Shown: positions 43,301-57,510 of the stretch, in pieces | Position numbering within the stretch: the stretch's first letter is position 1 | Layout of the letters: each line of letters starts with the position of its first letter | Assembly (NCBI RefSeq): GCF_001039355.2 | Contig: NW_019774836.1 | Span: 174,230-238,229 of the forward strand | DNA from: Lingula anatina | Lineage: Eukaryota > Brachiopoda > Lingulata > Lingulida > Lingulidae | Reading direction: 5' to 3' | Length of the DNA stretch: 64,000 nt | The notes under the pieces: generated by a model | Databases searched by the model: none | Told to the model about the DNA's origin: nothing | What the model saw: only the letters and a program-made list of their open reading frames with translations | Translations under genes and position numbers: made by a program

Positions 43301-45297
43301 TCAACAACAAATGGGTTATCTTCTGAATGAATTGAGAATTCAATTATCCATAAAAGATGATCACTCTTTTTCTGTTATTTTAATTTTTTTAAAAATTTAA
43401 TTAGCATTTTCACAATAGTCTTTTACATTTTTACCTGCTTTATTTCCTTAAAGCCTAACTTCTCCATTCATACTTTCCCTACTCATCATGAATTTCTTAT
43501 CTCTGACATCTCTTCTATTACATCTTTTATAATTATCTTTCAGTTTAAGTGAATTATTTCAAGGTTTATAAAGACTTTAAATAACAACACCACACAGTCT
43601 ATCTAAAAAAAAAAGTGCCACTTCCTTAATACCTGCTGAGCTCAAACAGAATATAGGAAGAAAAATGGGTACGTGTTAAGTATGACCCTCTGTAAGTATG
43701 ATTATTCCTTTTTTTCTGAATTCAGTGATGTGGTAACTTTGATTTATATTTACTATTCAAGTAAATCAATTTTTGCAATTTACATTTTCCACATTTTCCA
43801 CATTCACTAGTGAAATGACTTCATCTCTTTTTATACTTGAATGGGCTTGAAACTTCTTGTAAAATCATAAAAAAAAAAAAAAAAAATCTAAAGATGGCTG
43901 CTTGCTGAGACATATATTTACCTGCACATACTAATGGGCTGTAGGCAGAGGCTCATAAGTCTGTCAAAAACTCCCACAGAGAGCATCATTCAAATTCTAA
44001 TAGTGCAAATCTCTCAGGTGTAATTAAATGAAAATGTTAATGTATATAGCCTTATAGGCTTACACATCTTTGAAAAAACCCCACATCCAAGGTGTTGAAT
44101 TTTGCCTTTTCAGTATCAGCCAGTATAATCCAATTACTCCATAAAATACTTTTCTAATGGTATGGAACAAATGTGTTTAAAAAGGCAGACAGATATTTCA
44201 GAAAAAAAGTTAGAAGTTTGCAGTTTAACTCTAAAATTATCAATTTAAAATGGTAATTTTGAAAAAAAATCACGCTACATGAAGGTGTGGAAATTTCACC
44301 TGGGGATAACAAATTTGGTGTTCTCTTTTTTTCCCCATGTTAAGATTGATGGTAAGCTTCCGTAACTATCTGTCTTAAAAGGTGGCACAAACATACAAAA
44401 TAGTGTCTACTTGATATTCTGCTCAACAAATCAAGTCTGTTCACAAGAGAACTACTTTGGACTGAAAATTGGGTGAAAAGTAAAGTCAGGTATTTACAGT
44501 TATGTGGTAGAGTGGGGTCTTCCCCATTTTCCACCCACGCATATATCTGTGTGAATCAAACAATCTAATTCCTAAAATATCCCCCGAGTATGGTAACTTT
44601 TCATTTTCATAATATAACATTATTTTTTCATCATTTTTCGCCAATTACTCTCTTACACAAATCTATAGCTTTTTCAAAACATCTGATTGTATCACCATTT
44701 TAAATCGTTTCTTTCAAATTCGTGGAATAACTACCGTAATCTTTAGGCCTAAAATCAGTCTGAAATGGTCTGTAGACACTGAAGTGTAATTTACTCCAGA
44801 AGTCCTCCAAAATAGTCAACCTGTTTACCTAACTGTCCTAATTGAATATGGATTTACTTTATCCTCAAGTATAAATATAACCAGACTTGTGGAAAGAAAG
44901 GGATTTCCCTGTGTAAACAATTACTTTGTATTATACCTTCTTTGTCACCTGAAAGAACTTGAGGCATTTTTTTGATTTTTTTTTTTTTGTCTGTATTTAT
45001 CAGACGGCTCCCAGATCAGGCTTATATTTTATAAATGTATGCAAGATGACGTGCCAAAAATAAAAAAACATAAAAGAAAAATCTATTATTACATTTGTTC
45101 ACGTGGACAATGTGCTGAGCTTGGGATGATATATATTTAATACATATTTATTAAAAAATCTTTTATCTAATAATTTTTGAAGGGAGTGAGATCTGTATAC
45201 TGTTCTTCTTCTTCTTATTTTTTTTTGATCATTGGTTCAGAAAGCTGTTTAAAATTCTTAAGGTGACCACACCTTTAGCACCGGCCCTCCCCTTCCT

Positions 45298-45341
45298 ACA
45301 CACACACACACACACACATACACAAACACACACACACACAG
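45298..45341. repeat. CA microsatellite
   Basis: An interrupted CA run in the SH2 gene intron. Confidence 0.95.
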
Positions 45342-45969
45342 GTCCTGCTATCTCTGAGTTGACACTGGCTTAAGTTACCATTGTAACAGGACTCTGCTTG
45401 CTCAGCAGACAGCTATTCAAAACTGGCACCTCTCTCTTTCTCTTGACAAATTTCTACTTTATTGGATGGATTTGCACAGTTATTGTACAACCCTTTTGTT
45501 GAGAGAGCTCCTGTATTACTAGCCTACTTCACATATCTCACAGCCTTTTTTTTTTTTTTTGGCATCTGCTGAGCCTAGAGCCCATACCTTAGTTTTTAAG
45601 TATATCTTGTAGATATTTGTGTTTTATAAGCGTGTGTAATGATATAATGTCTTTTTGGCAGACCAGTTGATGGTGGGAGAGGAAGGATTATTGCTAACAG
45701 ATTTCAGATTACTCTCCTAGTTTTCAAACCAGCTGACTGTAGACACTCCTTCTCAACTGGTGCATGGATATCTTCAAAGAAAACCTTTTTCCTTTTAAAA
45801 CGCTTTGCTCTATAATGAGAAGTAAAAAAGAATAAACAATAACACATGTCAGCTCCATAACAAAGGCTGATAACTTGGCTATGTAGCCATCAAACTGATT
45901 CTGTTTTTTGGCAGGTAACGAACGACTCTTCACAGAAAAAAAAATCAGCCACACTCAAAATCACCCTAC

Positions 45970-46346
45970 CTTAATGGCAAGCCTGTGGATCCAGAGGGCC
46001 CAACTGCATAAGTTCCAGCTGCTCCATTCTGACAATTGCTATATCGAAAAGGGCTGTCATTCTGATAACGTGTGTTGTATACATTTTGTTTAACTGTTCC
46101 ATTCACATGAGCTGTGTAATTTGGTGCAAGACTAGCACTGTCACTGCTTGAAGAGGCATAACTCGACCTCTGTCCTTCGCTGGACCAACTCGACCTTGAC
46201 CTTTGACCTTCACTGGCCAGACTTGACCTTGACCTTTGGCCTTCACTTGCCAAGCTTGACCTTTGACCTTCCTTGTTCTTGGGGGTCTTTCTGTCCTCCA
46301 TGGGTGTTGCTGGGAGAGGTCTATTGAGCATGGGATTTTTACCTTG
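45970..46346 (-). CDS. SH2 gene, exon with Ser/Arg-rich linker repeats
   Basis: Acceptor TTTTTTTTCAACAG and donor AAG|GTAGGG. The 377-nt exon encodes QGKNPMLNRPLPATP, a basic stretch, then three to four imperfect 12-residue repeats around SEGQRSRSSLA, and a Tyr/Asn/Gly-rich end with candidate Tyr sites (PNYTAH, NVYNTRY, FRYSN). It is probably a disordered linker before the SH2 domain. It enters in phase 0 and leaves with 2 nt, matching the exon at 36230. PLPATP could bind SH3 domains (inference). Confidence 0.8.
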
Positions 46347-49300
46347 CTGTTGAAAAAAAATAATAAATAAAAATTAGCCAATAGCAAAAGATTCACAAAA
46401 TAACCCATTTAGATGAGGATACATCAATGCATGTCAATGCTGAAGTGTCAACAGAAATAATAATATATTAAATAATAATAAAAATATCTGAATAAGAAAT
46501 CTGAAGTTGAGATACCTATGAGTAAAACTCTGAAAATATGAAATTCACTAAATAATAAAAATTATAATAACAACAATAGCAACAATAATAAATTAATTCA
46601 TACAAAAAAATAAGCTGCAAGTATCACCTACTGAAATCACTCTACAGGAGAAATGTCCCTGAATTCAAATCACGACCTACAACCATTCTATGTGCCTATA
46701 TGTAAGTTAACGTGTACAACCATGTACATCCCTATATTTCACTAGGTGCTAATTTCACCTTGACAATTCACAGAAGATATTCTTTTGTCCCCAATACGAG
46801 TCATCAGCTTGTACAATGTGACCTTACAAACTTATTACAGACTCTCAAAGCAGACAAACGCTGAAATCCACTGTTCCATGCATGCTACGACAACATCAAA
46901 AGTTTGTAATATTTCTGAAGACAGCACAATCAGTCCTTTATATCTCTCGGGTACTGATATCTGCTCATGACAAATTACCTTGTTTTGTAGTTGTCTTTTT
47001 TTCCTTTTCTAAAGAGACAAAGGTCACGGGCTAACTGATGTTACTCTGCTAACATTTCACAATAAAAGTCAGAGTTAAATGAAAACACTTCCTCCTTATT
47101 TTTCATCTTGTTTTCAGAAAATCTAAAAGTGGAGGAACATCTGAAGTCTTGGACCTGTTCACATACTCAAAATAGAGTTTGTTCTGCAGCATTCAGTTGT
47201 AAGTAAAAATACTTTAGCACCAGCACTGTGGGAGAATAGTTCAGAATCAACCGGATCAGACTGGACAAAGGAAAAAATAAACACAAAGTCACATGGGAAA
47301 TCAGATTATGAAGAGCACCCCCCCCCCCCGCCCCTTATTTTCAAAATTATAGGAGAGACTAGATCAAGAAGAACACAAGGCACCTGGCTAGCAAAAATAA
47401 AATGGAAAAACGTGTGAACTGAGCCTTGACAACCAAATTTCAAGAGCTCCTCTGCAGCACAATCTCAACGGTCAGTTATACAACACATGCCACTGTAAGG
47501 AATCAAACAATATTGAAATGTCAAGTCATTTGTCACTGTGTAACACTGCCAGCTATTGATGGAGGGGTTTAATTAGTTCTTCCCAGCTGGCCAGTGACTG
47601 AGAGGTTTAATTAATTCTCCAGGTGGAACAGGCAATATCTAGGAACCGAGTTAACAACTTGAAGATACAATGATGCACTTTACTTGGTGTGTTCACACCA
47701 GACAAACTCAGACCGAAATCTGGTCTAACTGGTGTCACCGGATAACCAGGCTGCTGAAAATGAGAATTAGCAATCTTAGGGGCTTCTTTGAGAGCTGGCC
47801 ATCCAGTGATGGTCTTGATTTCAAAGAAACCCCTTAGAGTGCTAAGGGGTTTCTTTGAGAGCTGGCCATCTAGTGATGGTCTTGATTTCCTGACTTAATT
47901 AGATCCATTGTGAACCTGCCTTTAGATTTAAGTTAATTCTTAACACAATTCATATAAAAAATTTGAATGATTCAGACAGGCTCTAAACTGACTCAGTTGT
48001 CAAGTTATTTAGTGACAACATTTAGATATAAATTGGTCCAGTTGTATCTTTGTCTGACAGCACCTTAATTAAACGCATCCCTGACAACATATGAGTGAAA
48101 CAGACCTTATACCATATCATTATGTCTTTAAAAAAATGGAAAAGAATTTGAACAAATGTAACAACTCATAATAACATGCCATAATAAAACAAATTTACTC
48201 TTACCAGCTTCAAATGTCCAATGATATTATGGAAAAAATTCCCTTGAACATACGATACCACACCTGACAGTCATCCCAACAACACGAAACCATGAAAGGC
48301 ATGCACTTCAGAAATATCCCCTCTGCCAGAGGAATGCCAATTTATATGTCGAGTAACAAAATAGTCAAACAATATCACTCTCCTAAATTTTGTAACAAAA
48401 TCAGAGTGGCATCCAACCTCTCTTCTTACACATGCTTTTTCTTTTGTTTAATGAAATTCTGTTCTTATTGCTACAGCTTGTATTAAGATTTACAATTACA
48501 CCTAACCTACTTTTTAACCTGTCTTGTACAAGACCTATGTAATGACCATTACACTGTTTCTTCCTCTCTTCTGATTTTCTAAGCTCTCCCAAATGAAGAC
48601 AACTCACTGACACCAAAATGCAAAAACAATAATAATTAATTAATTAACCTCTTTTCCACAATTTATCACCGACACTGTAAAAAAACACCAAAAAAAAAAA
48701 AAAAGTTACAAAGCTGAAGTAAAAAACATAATATTAGTAATGAAAAAATTTAAAAAATACTGAAAAGTAATCTCAGCCTTTCAAATATTTACCAACCTGC
48801 AAATTATCAGATTCCTCAGTGACGACTGATGTTATACAAGAGCCCAGCATCTCCATGCCAACTCCATAATCACCATCAGCAGAGAAATCAAATTATGTTC
48901 CCATTACCATGAATCTACCACCCGCCTTCTTACCAAAAGACGTCATCTCGGAAACAAATTTGCCTGTAATACCTACGTCGAAGAAGCCGTAAGACACACA
49001 GTTATATCTCGCCTCCCGACTCCCAAGGTGAGTGGCAACATTCTTATTACCCACGGCAACAAACATCTGCAGTCACATCAAACTGAGCTTTTAAGGAGTC
49101 CTTTGATGCCCAACACCACACAAATTTTCTTTTGTGTAACAATGCCGTGATCTTCAAACTTATCGTCTTCACCAAAGTCATTAATGAAAGAAACAAATGA
49201 TCCAATTTCCTGCAGTATATAACCTTCCTTGTGAAAGAACACGCAGGTTGTAATGCCTCCCCATCATCCTATCTTCCTACCTATTTATTTATTCTTTTCA

Positions 49301-52300
49301 TTTCCCTCTTTTCTCATTTATTTGTCTACAAGGTGTCTGCATCACATCACATGTGAGCTGGCAGTCACAACACTCAGAAATGATTAGAAATGATTTTCAA
49401 AATAAACAAATCAAAAAATATTCCCATTTTGTTCACAGTGGAACCTGTTTCACACGGCAAGGTATTAATACCCTCAGCAGTTTCAACCTGATGATGAAAT
49501 ATGTCCATACCGTATGTTTTGGGAAGTACTGCTTCTCAAAAGAAAAATGGTGCACACATAAGAAGCATCTGTTCCTTATGTCGAGTTTACTAATATCTAT
49601 TTACCTATCTATCCTTCTGACCTCTTCAGTGCAACCTTCTCAATAATATGATATAGTATAAGGTCTTTTCAAAGTTAATTAGTATAATAAATAATTCAAT
49701 ACATACCTCCAGTTCTAATGTTGTAATTCTGCAAAATTTATCCTTAAGCATCTTAAATTATTTCTTGGATACCCTCAGTTTTAAATCCTTATTTTTTTAA
49801 AATCCTAATTAAAGCTTGGTAATAAAACCTACTGAATATTTTTCAAATTAGCTTCTGTAATCAGGGATCCATTTCACAAAAGAAATTTAGGTGGAATTTT
49901 GGTCTAAAATATTAGAACAAAATTTTATTTTACTTAAGCTCTGGATAAACTGGCAGTAGACGAATAGAAAAATGTAACTGTTAGTCTCAAACAGAAGCCA
50001 TCCTTTTCTTGCTATAGAACAATATTTCATTTAAATGGGTTCCTACTTTTCATCCTGGCTCAAAATAGCTCAAAAGTTTTGGTCTTAAAGTAAAAAAACA
50101 ACATTTGGTCTAAAACTCTGTGTAAAACAGGCCCCAGTATTAATGAGTCAATTTCCAGGCTACACCTGTAAAGGTAACACATTCATTGCATGACTGAGGT
50201 ACAGATTGGAATTCCCACCATACCTGTAAACAACTACACCTCAACCTTGCAGCAAACACCCAAATTCAAACCTTTAACTATCATTCCCTGTTCAAACAGG
50301 ACCCATTCTTCTCCGATATCAACTATTTACATTAAAATTATATGACCTAAGACTGAGCTGTCTCCACTTTAAAAACTAAATTCAACTTTTACCTTTTAAA
50401 TTTGCTTCAATCCTGTATCCCTTAGTTTTGTATTCTTTGATCCTGAACTCCATCAGAATGGAAGTTTGGTTCAAACACTTTCAAGATTTGTCTCTAATTC
50501 AGATGTCTAAGGTATAATCAGGAATACCTCTAAGTACTGTATCTTGTGAATGATGTAAAACTCAAACAGCAGTTCTCACTATACCCCTGTTAATATATCA
50601 CACGGTCTTCTTCCCACACGCTAACCAACTGATAAGACCTGGATGTTCTCCTCGAGAGACATTACAGTAATTACTTCAAGTTTTCAAACACCTCTCTTTT
50701 TCTTCATCACGATTTATCACGTTACAAGCACTTGCAACCATTTACTTTCTGATGCTCAGCCAAATAACTTTCCAAAACTTTTGAACCAATTTTTTTTTAG
50801 TATAACTAACAAGACATTTTGGAGAGGAAAATTATCCACGTTGTTTGAATTCATGGACTAACTACCGTAGTCTCCCTAGCCGTCCTGAACCTCCACCAGA
50901 CATGAGCAAACATGGGCCACCGTGTGTGCACTATCACGTTATCGTAACTTACACAAACAAGTGCTGATCCCCCATAATGTCCCAATCAACCCATTTCAAA
51001 GGATTCCTCAGTTGCTGGATTAAAGGAATTGACGAGATAAATGCAACTTTCTAAAGGACACTTTGATTTTACAAGCACACTGTGATAAGGAGGGGGAAAA
51101 AGGAAAGTTTTTGGTCATGGCAACTTGGCTCACTCTACAAATCAAAACAAAGGGAGAATACAAATGACCACCAAACAGTTATTTTTACCAATTTGAGCTA
51201 CATTTCAGTCCCAACCCCAAAAGCTGATTTTTTAAAATAGTACCATCCAATCAGAATGATACAGGAATCATAATTAATATCAAATATTTAAATTAATTTG
51301 ACTAAAATCTCCAGCAGCTGGTCACACACGCTGCGCAGCGGTAACGACAAGTCCAAACATGCAGAGGGCACCGTTTAAAGACATTATATAAATAAATGTA
51401 TTGACATAATCTAAAGGTGGGTCCATAAACATATTAAACTCCACTCTTGTGTAAGGACCATGGGGGACAGACCTGTGACAAGAGGAAATTTATATATAAT
51501 TCAGTGAGAAATAAAGCGTTATCTTAAGATAATATAAGACAATAAGGGTTTTTAATTTATCATTTGGTTGTATTCTGTGCTTAGGCAATTTGCATCAATC
51601 AAAAATATTTCTTGATTGTTCATCTACTTTAATTTCTCATTTGGGGGCATGCACGCCAGGCAATGTGTCTTAATCTCAATGTCAAACTCAACTTTTTTTC
51701 TTCATTTTTATCATTTAGTGTCATACCTTTAAGTGATATATTTTAGAGGTCTGCTCCTGAGGAGTTCTCTCTAGTTGATATATATTTAATCAGTTCCCTA
51801 TTTATCACTACACCTCCTCATTCTCATTACTGATTACATACCTTATTGAGGCATCACTGATAATGTCCCTTATATTACTTATATTACTTATTCATCTCGT
51901 CCCCAGGTGTCATTTACTGGTAACCATGTTATCACATGTCATATAAAGTCAATAACGCATATTAAGGAAGTTATCAACTGTGATTATGGAAACATGATCG
52001 AGCCTTGTAAGGTGCCATCATATCTATGGTGTCGCTTTGAAAGATCAGATATGTAACTGACAAGCCCCTGTTACACCTTGTTTACAGCAGCTTGGATGAC
52101 ATACTAGTACTTGTCCTCTCTTATTCCTTTCAAAGTTGGGGCTTTAACAGTATTTGAAAGTCAGCAACGAAATATTTGCAGAAATTAGCAAAAAATGTTT
52201 TCTCCAAGTCATCATAAGCCCAGCATAACAGGCATGAGATCAATGCCATTTAGACAATGTTATTTAGTCAGAGACTGGAACAGCAGGGGAAATCTTTAAC

Positions 52301-52444
52301 ACCCCCCCCCCCCTTCCCCCACAGGAACACACACAAAAGACTCCAAAGGGTAACCACACTGATATACTAATGGATAGATTGCTCCTCCTATCTTCCAATT
52401 ATTGATTAATTACCTCATATGTTCACCATACAGGCGCTACTTAC
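46347..52444 (-). other. SH2 gene intron, proximal part
   Basis: No exon recognised. Includes a rearranged hairpin/direct-repeat cluster at 47776-47888, poly-C near 47319 and 52302, and otherwise A+T-rich unique-looking sequence. Confidence 0.4.
47776..47888. repeat. Direct repeat with a perfect 15-bp hairpin at the junction
   Basis: Two ~44-bp direct copies (47778-47821 and 47845-47888) differ at two positions. Between and overlapping them, CAAAGAAACCCCTTA (47822-47836) pairs perfectly with TAAGGGGTTTCTTTG (47843-47857) across a 6-nt loop. Confidence 0.85.
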
Positions 52445-52618
52445 TGATAACCGTGTCATCCACATGTCGCTCCAAATGACGTTATCGTACACGAGCCACT
52501 CGCTGTCATGCTGCGGACATGTACGAGAAGCATAGCCATATTTTTTTCTCTTTTGGACAAATTGTCTGAAGCTTCCGCCAAAGAATCGGAATCTTGGTTG
52601 TTTCTCGGTTGCTGTCAT
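52445..52618 (-). CDS. Candidate alternative first exon of the SH2 gene
   Basis: From ATG 52618 there are 58 open codons ending at a strong donor (TCA|GTAAGT) in phase 0, which fits the exon at 46346. The residues are basic then mixed (GGSFRQFVQKRKK, CPQHDSEWLVYDN). No family is recognised. Local G+C is higher than in the surrounding intron. An upstream acceptor cannot be ruled out, so this may instead be an internal exon or chance. Confidence 0.35.
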
Positions 52619-53000
52619 TGTGGCTGTAGTGCCCAGGACAGCACAGTGTTGACTTCTGTACAGATTTTTCCAATTTCTCTCTCTCTTTTTTTTCTTTCCT
52701 GTTTAGAGTTGGCACTTGGGGTCTTAAATCTTTCACAGATTTGAATCACAGTACTAGTTCACACTAATTTGTTGTTCAGATTCACTCAGAATTTTCTCTT
52801 AATGATTTCAGATATTCCTATAATGATGATCATCATATATAATCAATACAAGATAATGGGCTTTTTTCATATATCAGTTTCCATTCTAGGCTTATATGAA
52901 AAAAAAAAAAAGGAAATTAATTTACTTGCACTAAAACATTCCTTTAGTTCTATTTGTGTTTTCTGTTGTTTGCCACATCCAACGTAGAGCAATCAAAACC

Positions 53001-53032
<32 letters not shown>

Positions 53033-54767
53033 CTCTCGTGTTCTGCAATTCCCTGCTTGTTTCTTCCGATTAGAGATAAGCTTTGAGTTCCTGTGTTTCT
53101 GGATGGAATTCACGTGCTCCAACCGTCTCTGTTGACAGGAAAAATATGTGAAAACAGCAGTGGCCGCAGCAGGCTATTAGGCAGACATTAGTCCTTAACT
53201 ATCCAATATCTTCCATTCAAACAAGCTGAAATTGTCTGCTATCTTGGTTGGGGAGGGAATGTTACTTTTTCTGTATCGTATATCTCCTGTAAGTAGGCGT
53301 GTGAAGCTAAAACCACTATCAAATGCAGTAGTTTCCGTGCAAAAGTGTATGAAATAAAGACCACTATTCTGAGTACCCCACAAAATGGTGACACATTTGT
53401 CCAAACTTGTCTTTTCTTTTAGTCAATGAAAAGTGTAATTTGCCCCAAGTTCTAGGAACTGCCAACAACTCCCTTAGATATAATCAATTCACAGTTTCTC
53501 CAGTGGAGAGCATTGAAAACTACCTGATTCCTCAATGTCAGCCTTCCAGGCTTTCATATTGTCTCACATTATTCCTTAAATCAGATAACAATCATCTCTT
53601 TGTACGGAAAACATTCCCATATCTCCATCCTTTAAAATCCAGCAACTTTCATCACCACCACATTTCTTCTACACGTAAAATCCTCCGATCACTTTTTTCA
53701 AACTGCCTCGCGATATTCACGCGACACACAAACCTAATGACAACAGCAGGTTCTGTATACCTATCATAACTGTCACAACCCTAAAGAAAACACCCCCAGA
53801 CACCTGGCTACTGGACCAGGTGACAAAAGACTCACCAGGACGAGAAAACAAACACATCACATTCATGGCAGACCTTAGGTAAACCATCTTGCTTATTCTG
53901 CCGTTGCTTTGTTCTAGTGTCAAAACACAATCTTTTTAAAAGGACCTATCGACACGATTAAAGCCTTGATGCCATGGATGAACTGAGTTTGACATGGTTT
54001 TATAAGGCTTTAATACGTAATGTTTTTATACACCCTAATTACACTAAAATATTATGCATTACGGTGTTGCTTATCTATTGTTATTACGGAATCTCATGTC
54101 GCTTTTTCTTTTGTTAAAGACTCTCGTTAAGAATTTGACATTTATTGAAGATGTTAAAGGCGGGTTTAAATGGACTTGTCAATAAGGTTAAGCCTGGGTC
54201 CGGTTGAATGGGGCTGTGTGTAATTATGCCACAAATGTGTTTGTATATATATGTTATATAAATGCTACATGAACTCAGCAAACTTTATGTTAGAGATGGT
54301 TTTGCGAAAAGGAAAGGTAATTATTTGTGTTGGGAACACACTTTCATAATAATAACTGTGACCAAGCAATGATAATTTGAGAGTGTGGTAAAGGCATAAA
54401 CTATATACAAATGTCTGGGGTCTGCTACACACAGACACTTAAGCATGAAAATTGGCTGCAAGGAATGGTTAAAACAATCCATGTCTTTTATTGTAAAAAA
54501 ACAAGCACATTCAATATTTCCTTTTCAATCTACTATCAGTGATTTATCTCAAGTCAAAGAGGACAAAATTAGGGTCTAAAATTTTACGCCATTTCTTTTT
54601 TGCTTAAGTTCATTTATTTGTGAAAAAAGGCTTCAGGTCCGTCAGGCCACATACAATCTAATCTAAGGCCAAGAGAACATCCTGACATTATAATTGAATG
54701 CCTCTTGTCACACCTATCACAGCTCCTTAATGTGGCTGTATTGTGTTAATCACACAGACGGAGCAGG

Positions 54768-54902
54768 TGACAGAAGTTACTGACACATCATGTGACAGTT
54801 CAGTCCATCTGTCTTCTGCCAGAGAGGGCCTGGAGGGTCACCTTGACAGCGGGTGACACTGACAGCACTACAGACCAGTGACACTTGTGGTTTTGGTGAC
54901 AC
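54768..54902 (+). promoter_or_regulatory. Cluster of TGACAG/TGACAC motifs
   Basis: Eight copies in 135 bp, all on one strand: TGACAG at 54768, 54793, 54844, 54860 and TGACAC at 54781, 54854, 54879, 54897. TGACAG is the core recognised by Meis/TGIF homeodomain proteins. An intronic enhancer is a guess. Confidence 0.3.
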
Positions 54903-57262
54903 CATTTTCTACGTCACTTCAACATATTATTAAATATGCTGTGAATGTATCAGATACTAATCTACCCTGCTGCATTCACAGACTGATGTCAAATATCGAT
55001 CAACTTTGATTGCAATTTAAATCTTGGGTGTTCCATCATCAAATATTTCTATTCGTGACAAAAATTACAGGACAGATTATCTATATCTAACCCTTAACAA
55101 CTGCTTAATGAAGACAACAGGTTTGCCAATGCTACACATATTCATTATGCTTCACATCACATGGACCCTTTGAGGCACAGAAATTTGCTCGAATAAAAAA
55201 ATAAAAAAATAAATAAATTTAAAAAAATAATAATGTTAATATACTAACTGAAGATAAACTTCTTTCTTGAATATTTGAGGTAAGCACTTATTCAAGCTAT
55301 AGAGCGGTGGCAAGGTATATGAATTCTATGGCACCACTACATCATTAATTATTGACCATGAATTAAATCTCTAGGTGATATTCTTTTGCCAACAATGCCA
55401 AAACCACACACAAAAGATTAATGACTGTAATTTCTTTTTTTGCAACCTGTAAAAAGAAACATGTTAGCATGATGGTTTAGAGCAACCATCATCATCTCGT
55501 GACGCAGAAACAAGTGTCTGCCTCCAGGAAGGAAGTGACATGGGGACATCTGCAGTGAGCGAGCGTTCCAAATATGGCTGTCATTTTAGCTGGCAGCATT
55601 GACTGTGGAATCTGGTAATAACAGGGTAGTGTTATCAGTGCCGTCTCCAGTCAGCGGGATGTTTCAGGATATTTCTGTCTCTTTCTCTTTTTTTTTTTCT
55701 TTAATTTTTCAAAGAAGGATTTTAGTCTGAAAGGTCAATTCCACTTATATTGTTTAGGTCTACTAGTAGTATATTATTCTCACTCTGAACAGTGTTCCAA
55801 GTCCCATTTCTACACAGCTTAAATAGGCTTTTCTCTGTGTTTTTTTTTTCCTTTCGGTTTCGTATTAACAGTTACATGATTTATAATTTCACAGCTCAAT
55901 TCCAATATTTAAATACTATGTAAACTCGGTCTTAAGTCTCACCAACATAGATTGTTATATGTCAAACAACCTTTCTTAGCCAGCCATCTTATTACGATAA
56001 ATTCACCAAGAACAGCCATTCTAACTGGACATGACTTTAACCACAAGAAAAAAAGTTCTACTTGATCTGTAAATAACCTGTAAAAACCTGTATGAAAACA
56101 TGCACAAGGTTTCAGAAAGTAATATCATGAATATATCACAGTATGACTTACCCCCATGTACATTGGCAGTGAGTGGAACAACGAGAAGATTAGAACTTCA
56201 GCCTGTGGAGAGCTAATCGTAACCAAAGAGTCCCACGAGATTTTCAACCTACCTGGACTAGAGACATGGTATTAATGTATACTGTGACTACTCCTTATAA
56301 ATCATTAGGCAGTGACTGACAAACAGACAGTTACCTGCCACAAGTCTGAATTCAGTTAGTTTCTAAATAGCAATTAAAATAAACCCATAAGCAATGCATT
56401 TGATCATAACTTCCTGTAATTTCTGCTATCAGACTGGCCAATCATTCCACATTCTTAAAATATATATTTCTTTACCAAGAAAGGTGACTTGAGATATTAT
56501 GATCAAACAACTGAAAATAATTTTTTTTTGATTTATCATTATCATTCCATTTTAATGACATTCCCTTAAGGATTCAAATCATTTTAACAGGTACATTTCC
56601 TTAACGGGGTATCAATTAAAATCTTCCTAAAAGCAATTTATGCAGTAAAATCCACACATATTTTTCTGCTTGAGATAACACATGCAATAATTTCTAATGT
56701 CATTGGGATTATGACTCACAGAATGAAAATAGATAAATAAGAAAGACAAAAGCAGTGACATCATGTTAAAGAATTTCAAATTCCTCAAGCTTTGGCCTTA
56801 GATCCCTCTTTATATAACCAATATAAAGGTATTTAGGAGACATTTCTTTCTGGCTGGCTAATGCATGACAACCTCAAGAAACATCATTCAAAATTTAATT
56901 TTTTGTAAACTTTGTTTGGCACTGCTAAGTATTCACAATCAAACATAGCCTTACATAAGCATGTAAACATAACTCTATCAATTTGACAAACTACATTTTG
57001 GAGCAATTACCAATTTACAATGCTACTTCTAACTCCCCTCAAGTTAAAACAAATATAATCATGATATCGATCATGGTAAACAGAATTGCTGACTTTTTGT
57101 CAGACACACAAAATGGCAGAACAAAGCAAAGAAAAGAAGTTCCTAGCAGCACAAGTTAAGTTCACATAACTTCATTTAATAAGTTCTGAACTGGTCAAGA
57201 AGTTGCTAACAATTAAACTCCACTTTTGCAATAGGTTCACAATAGGATACACAGTTCTACAA

Positions 57263-57510
57263 CCAAGCTGAGCTTGATCAACGTGATTATAGAGCCACTG
57301 AAGCAGCACAAGCCAACTAAAATCACCAAGCAGAAGTACATGTACAAGTCTATATATCTAAGGCACAGTAGGACCTCTCTCTCCACAAAAAACTGATCCT
57401 TCTACCTCACAGCCACACGACACCGTTTCAGAACCAAGTTAGTCATTACCAATGTGAAGGGAGCCGCTGACGCAGCACGAGTCAACAAACATCGCCAGGT
57501 AGAACTTCTT
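57263..57510. repeat. Diverged tandem duplication
   Basis: Segments 57263-57345 and about 57432-57510 share ACCAAG, GAGCC.CTGA.GCAGCAC.AG, CAAC and a CAGG/CAGAAG end, period ~169 bp. Weaker relatives around GCTTTAAC continue near 57716, 57894 and 58049. Confidence 0.5.

Larger units (their letters stand above)
36231..45969 (-). other. 9.7-kb SH2 gene intron
   Basis: No exon was recognised inside. Contents are TA (36401-36430), AG (37336-37379, 39418-39438) and CA (45298-45341) microsatellites, a small inverted-repeat element (37072-37240) and some recurring short motifs near 40.8-41.4 kb. Confidence 0.5.

Noticed and set aside
46103-46408. 101-codon minus-strand ORF overlapping the linker exon
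   Set aside because: It is out of frame with the spliced SH2 model and crosses the intron acceptor. It is a shadow of the exon.
53407-53769. 120-codon plus-strand ORF
   Set aside because: Composition matches translated non-coding DNA; no motif, no splice context.
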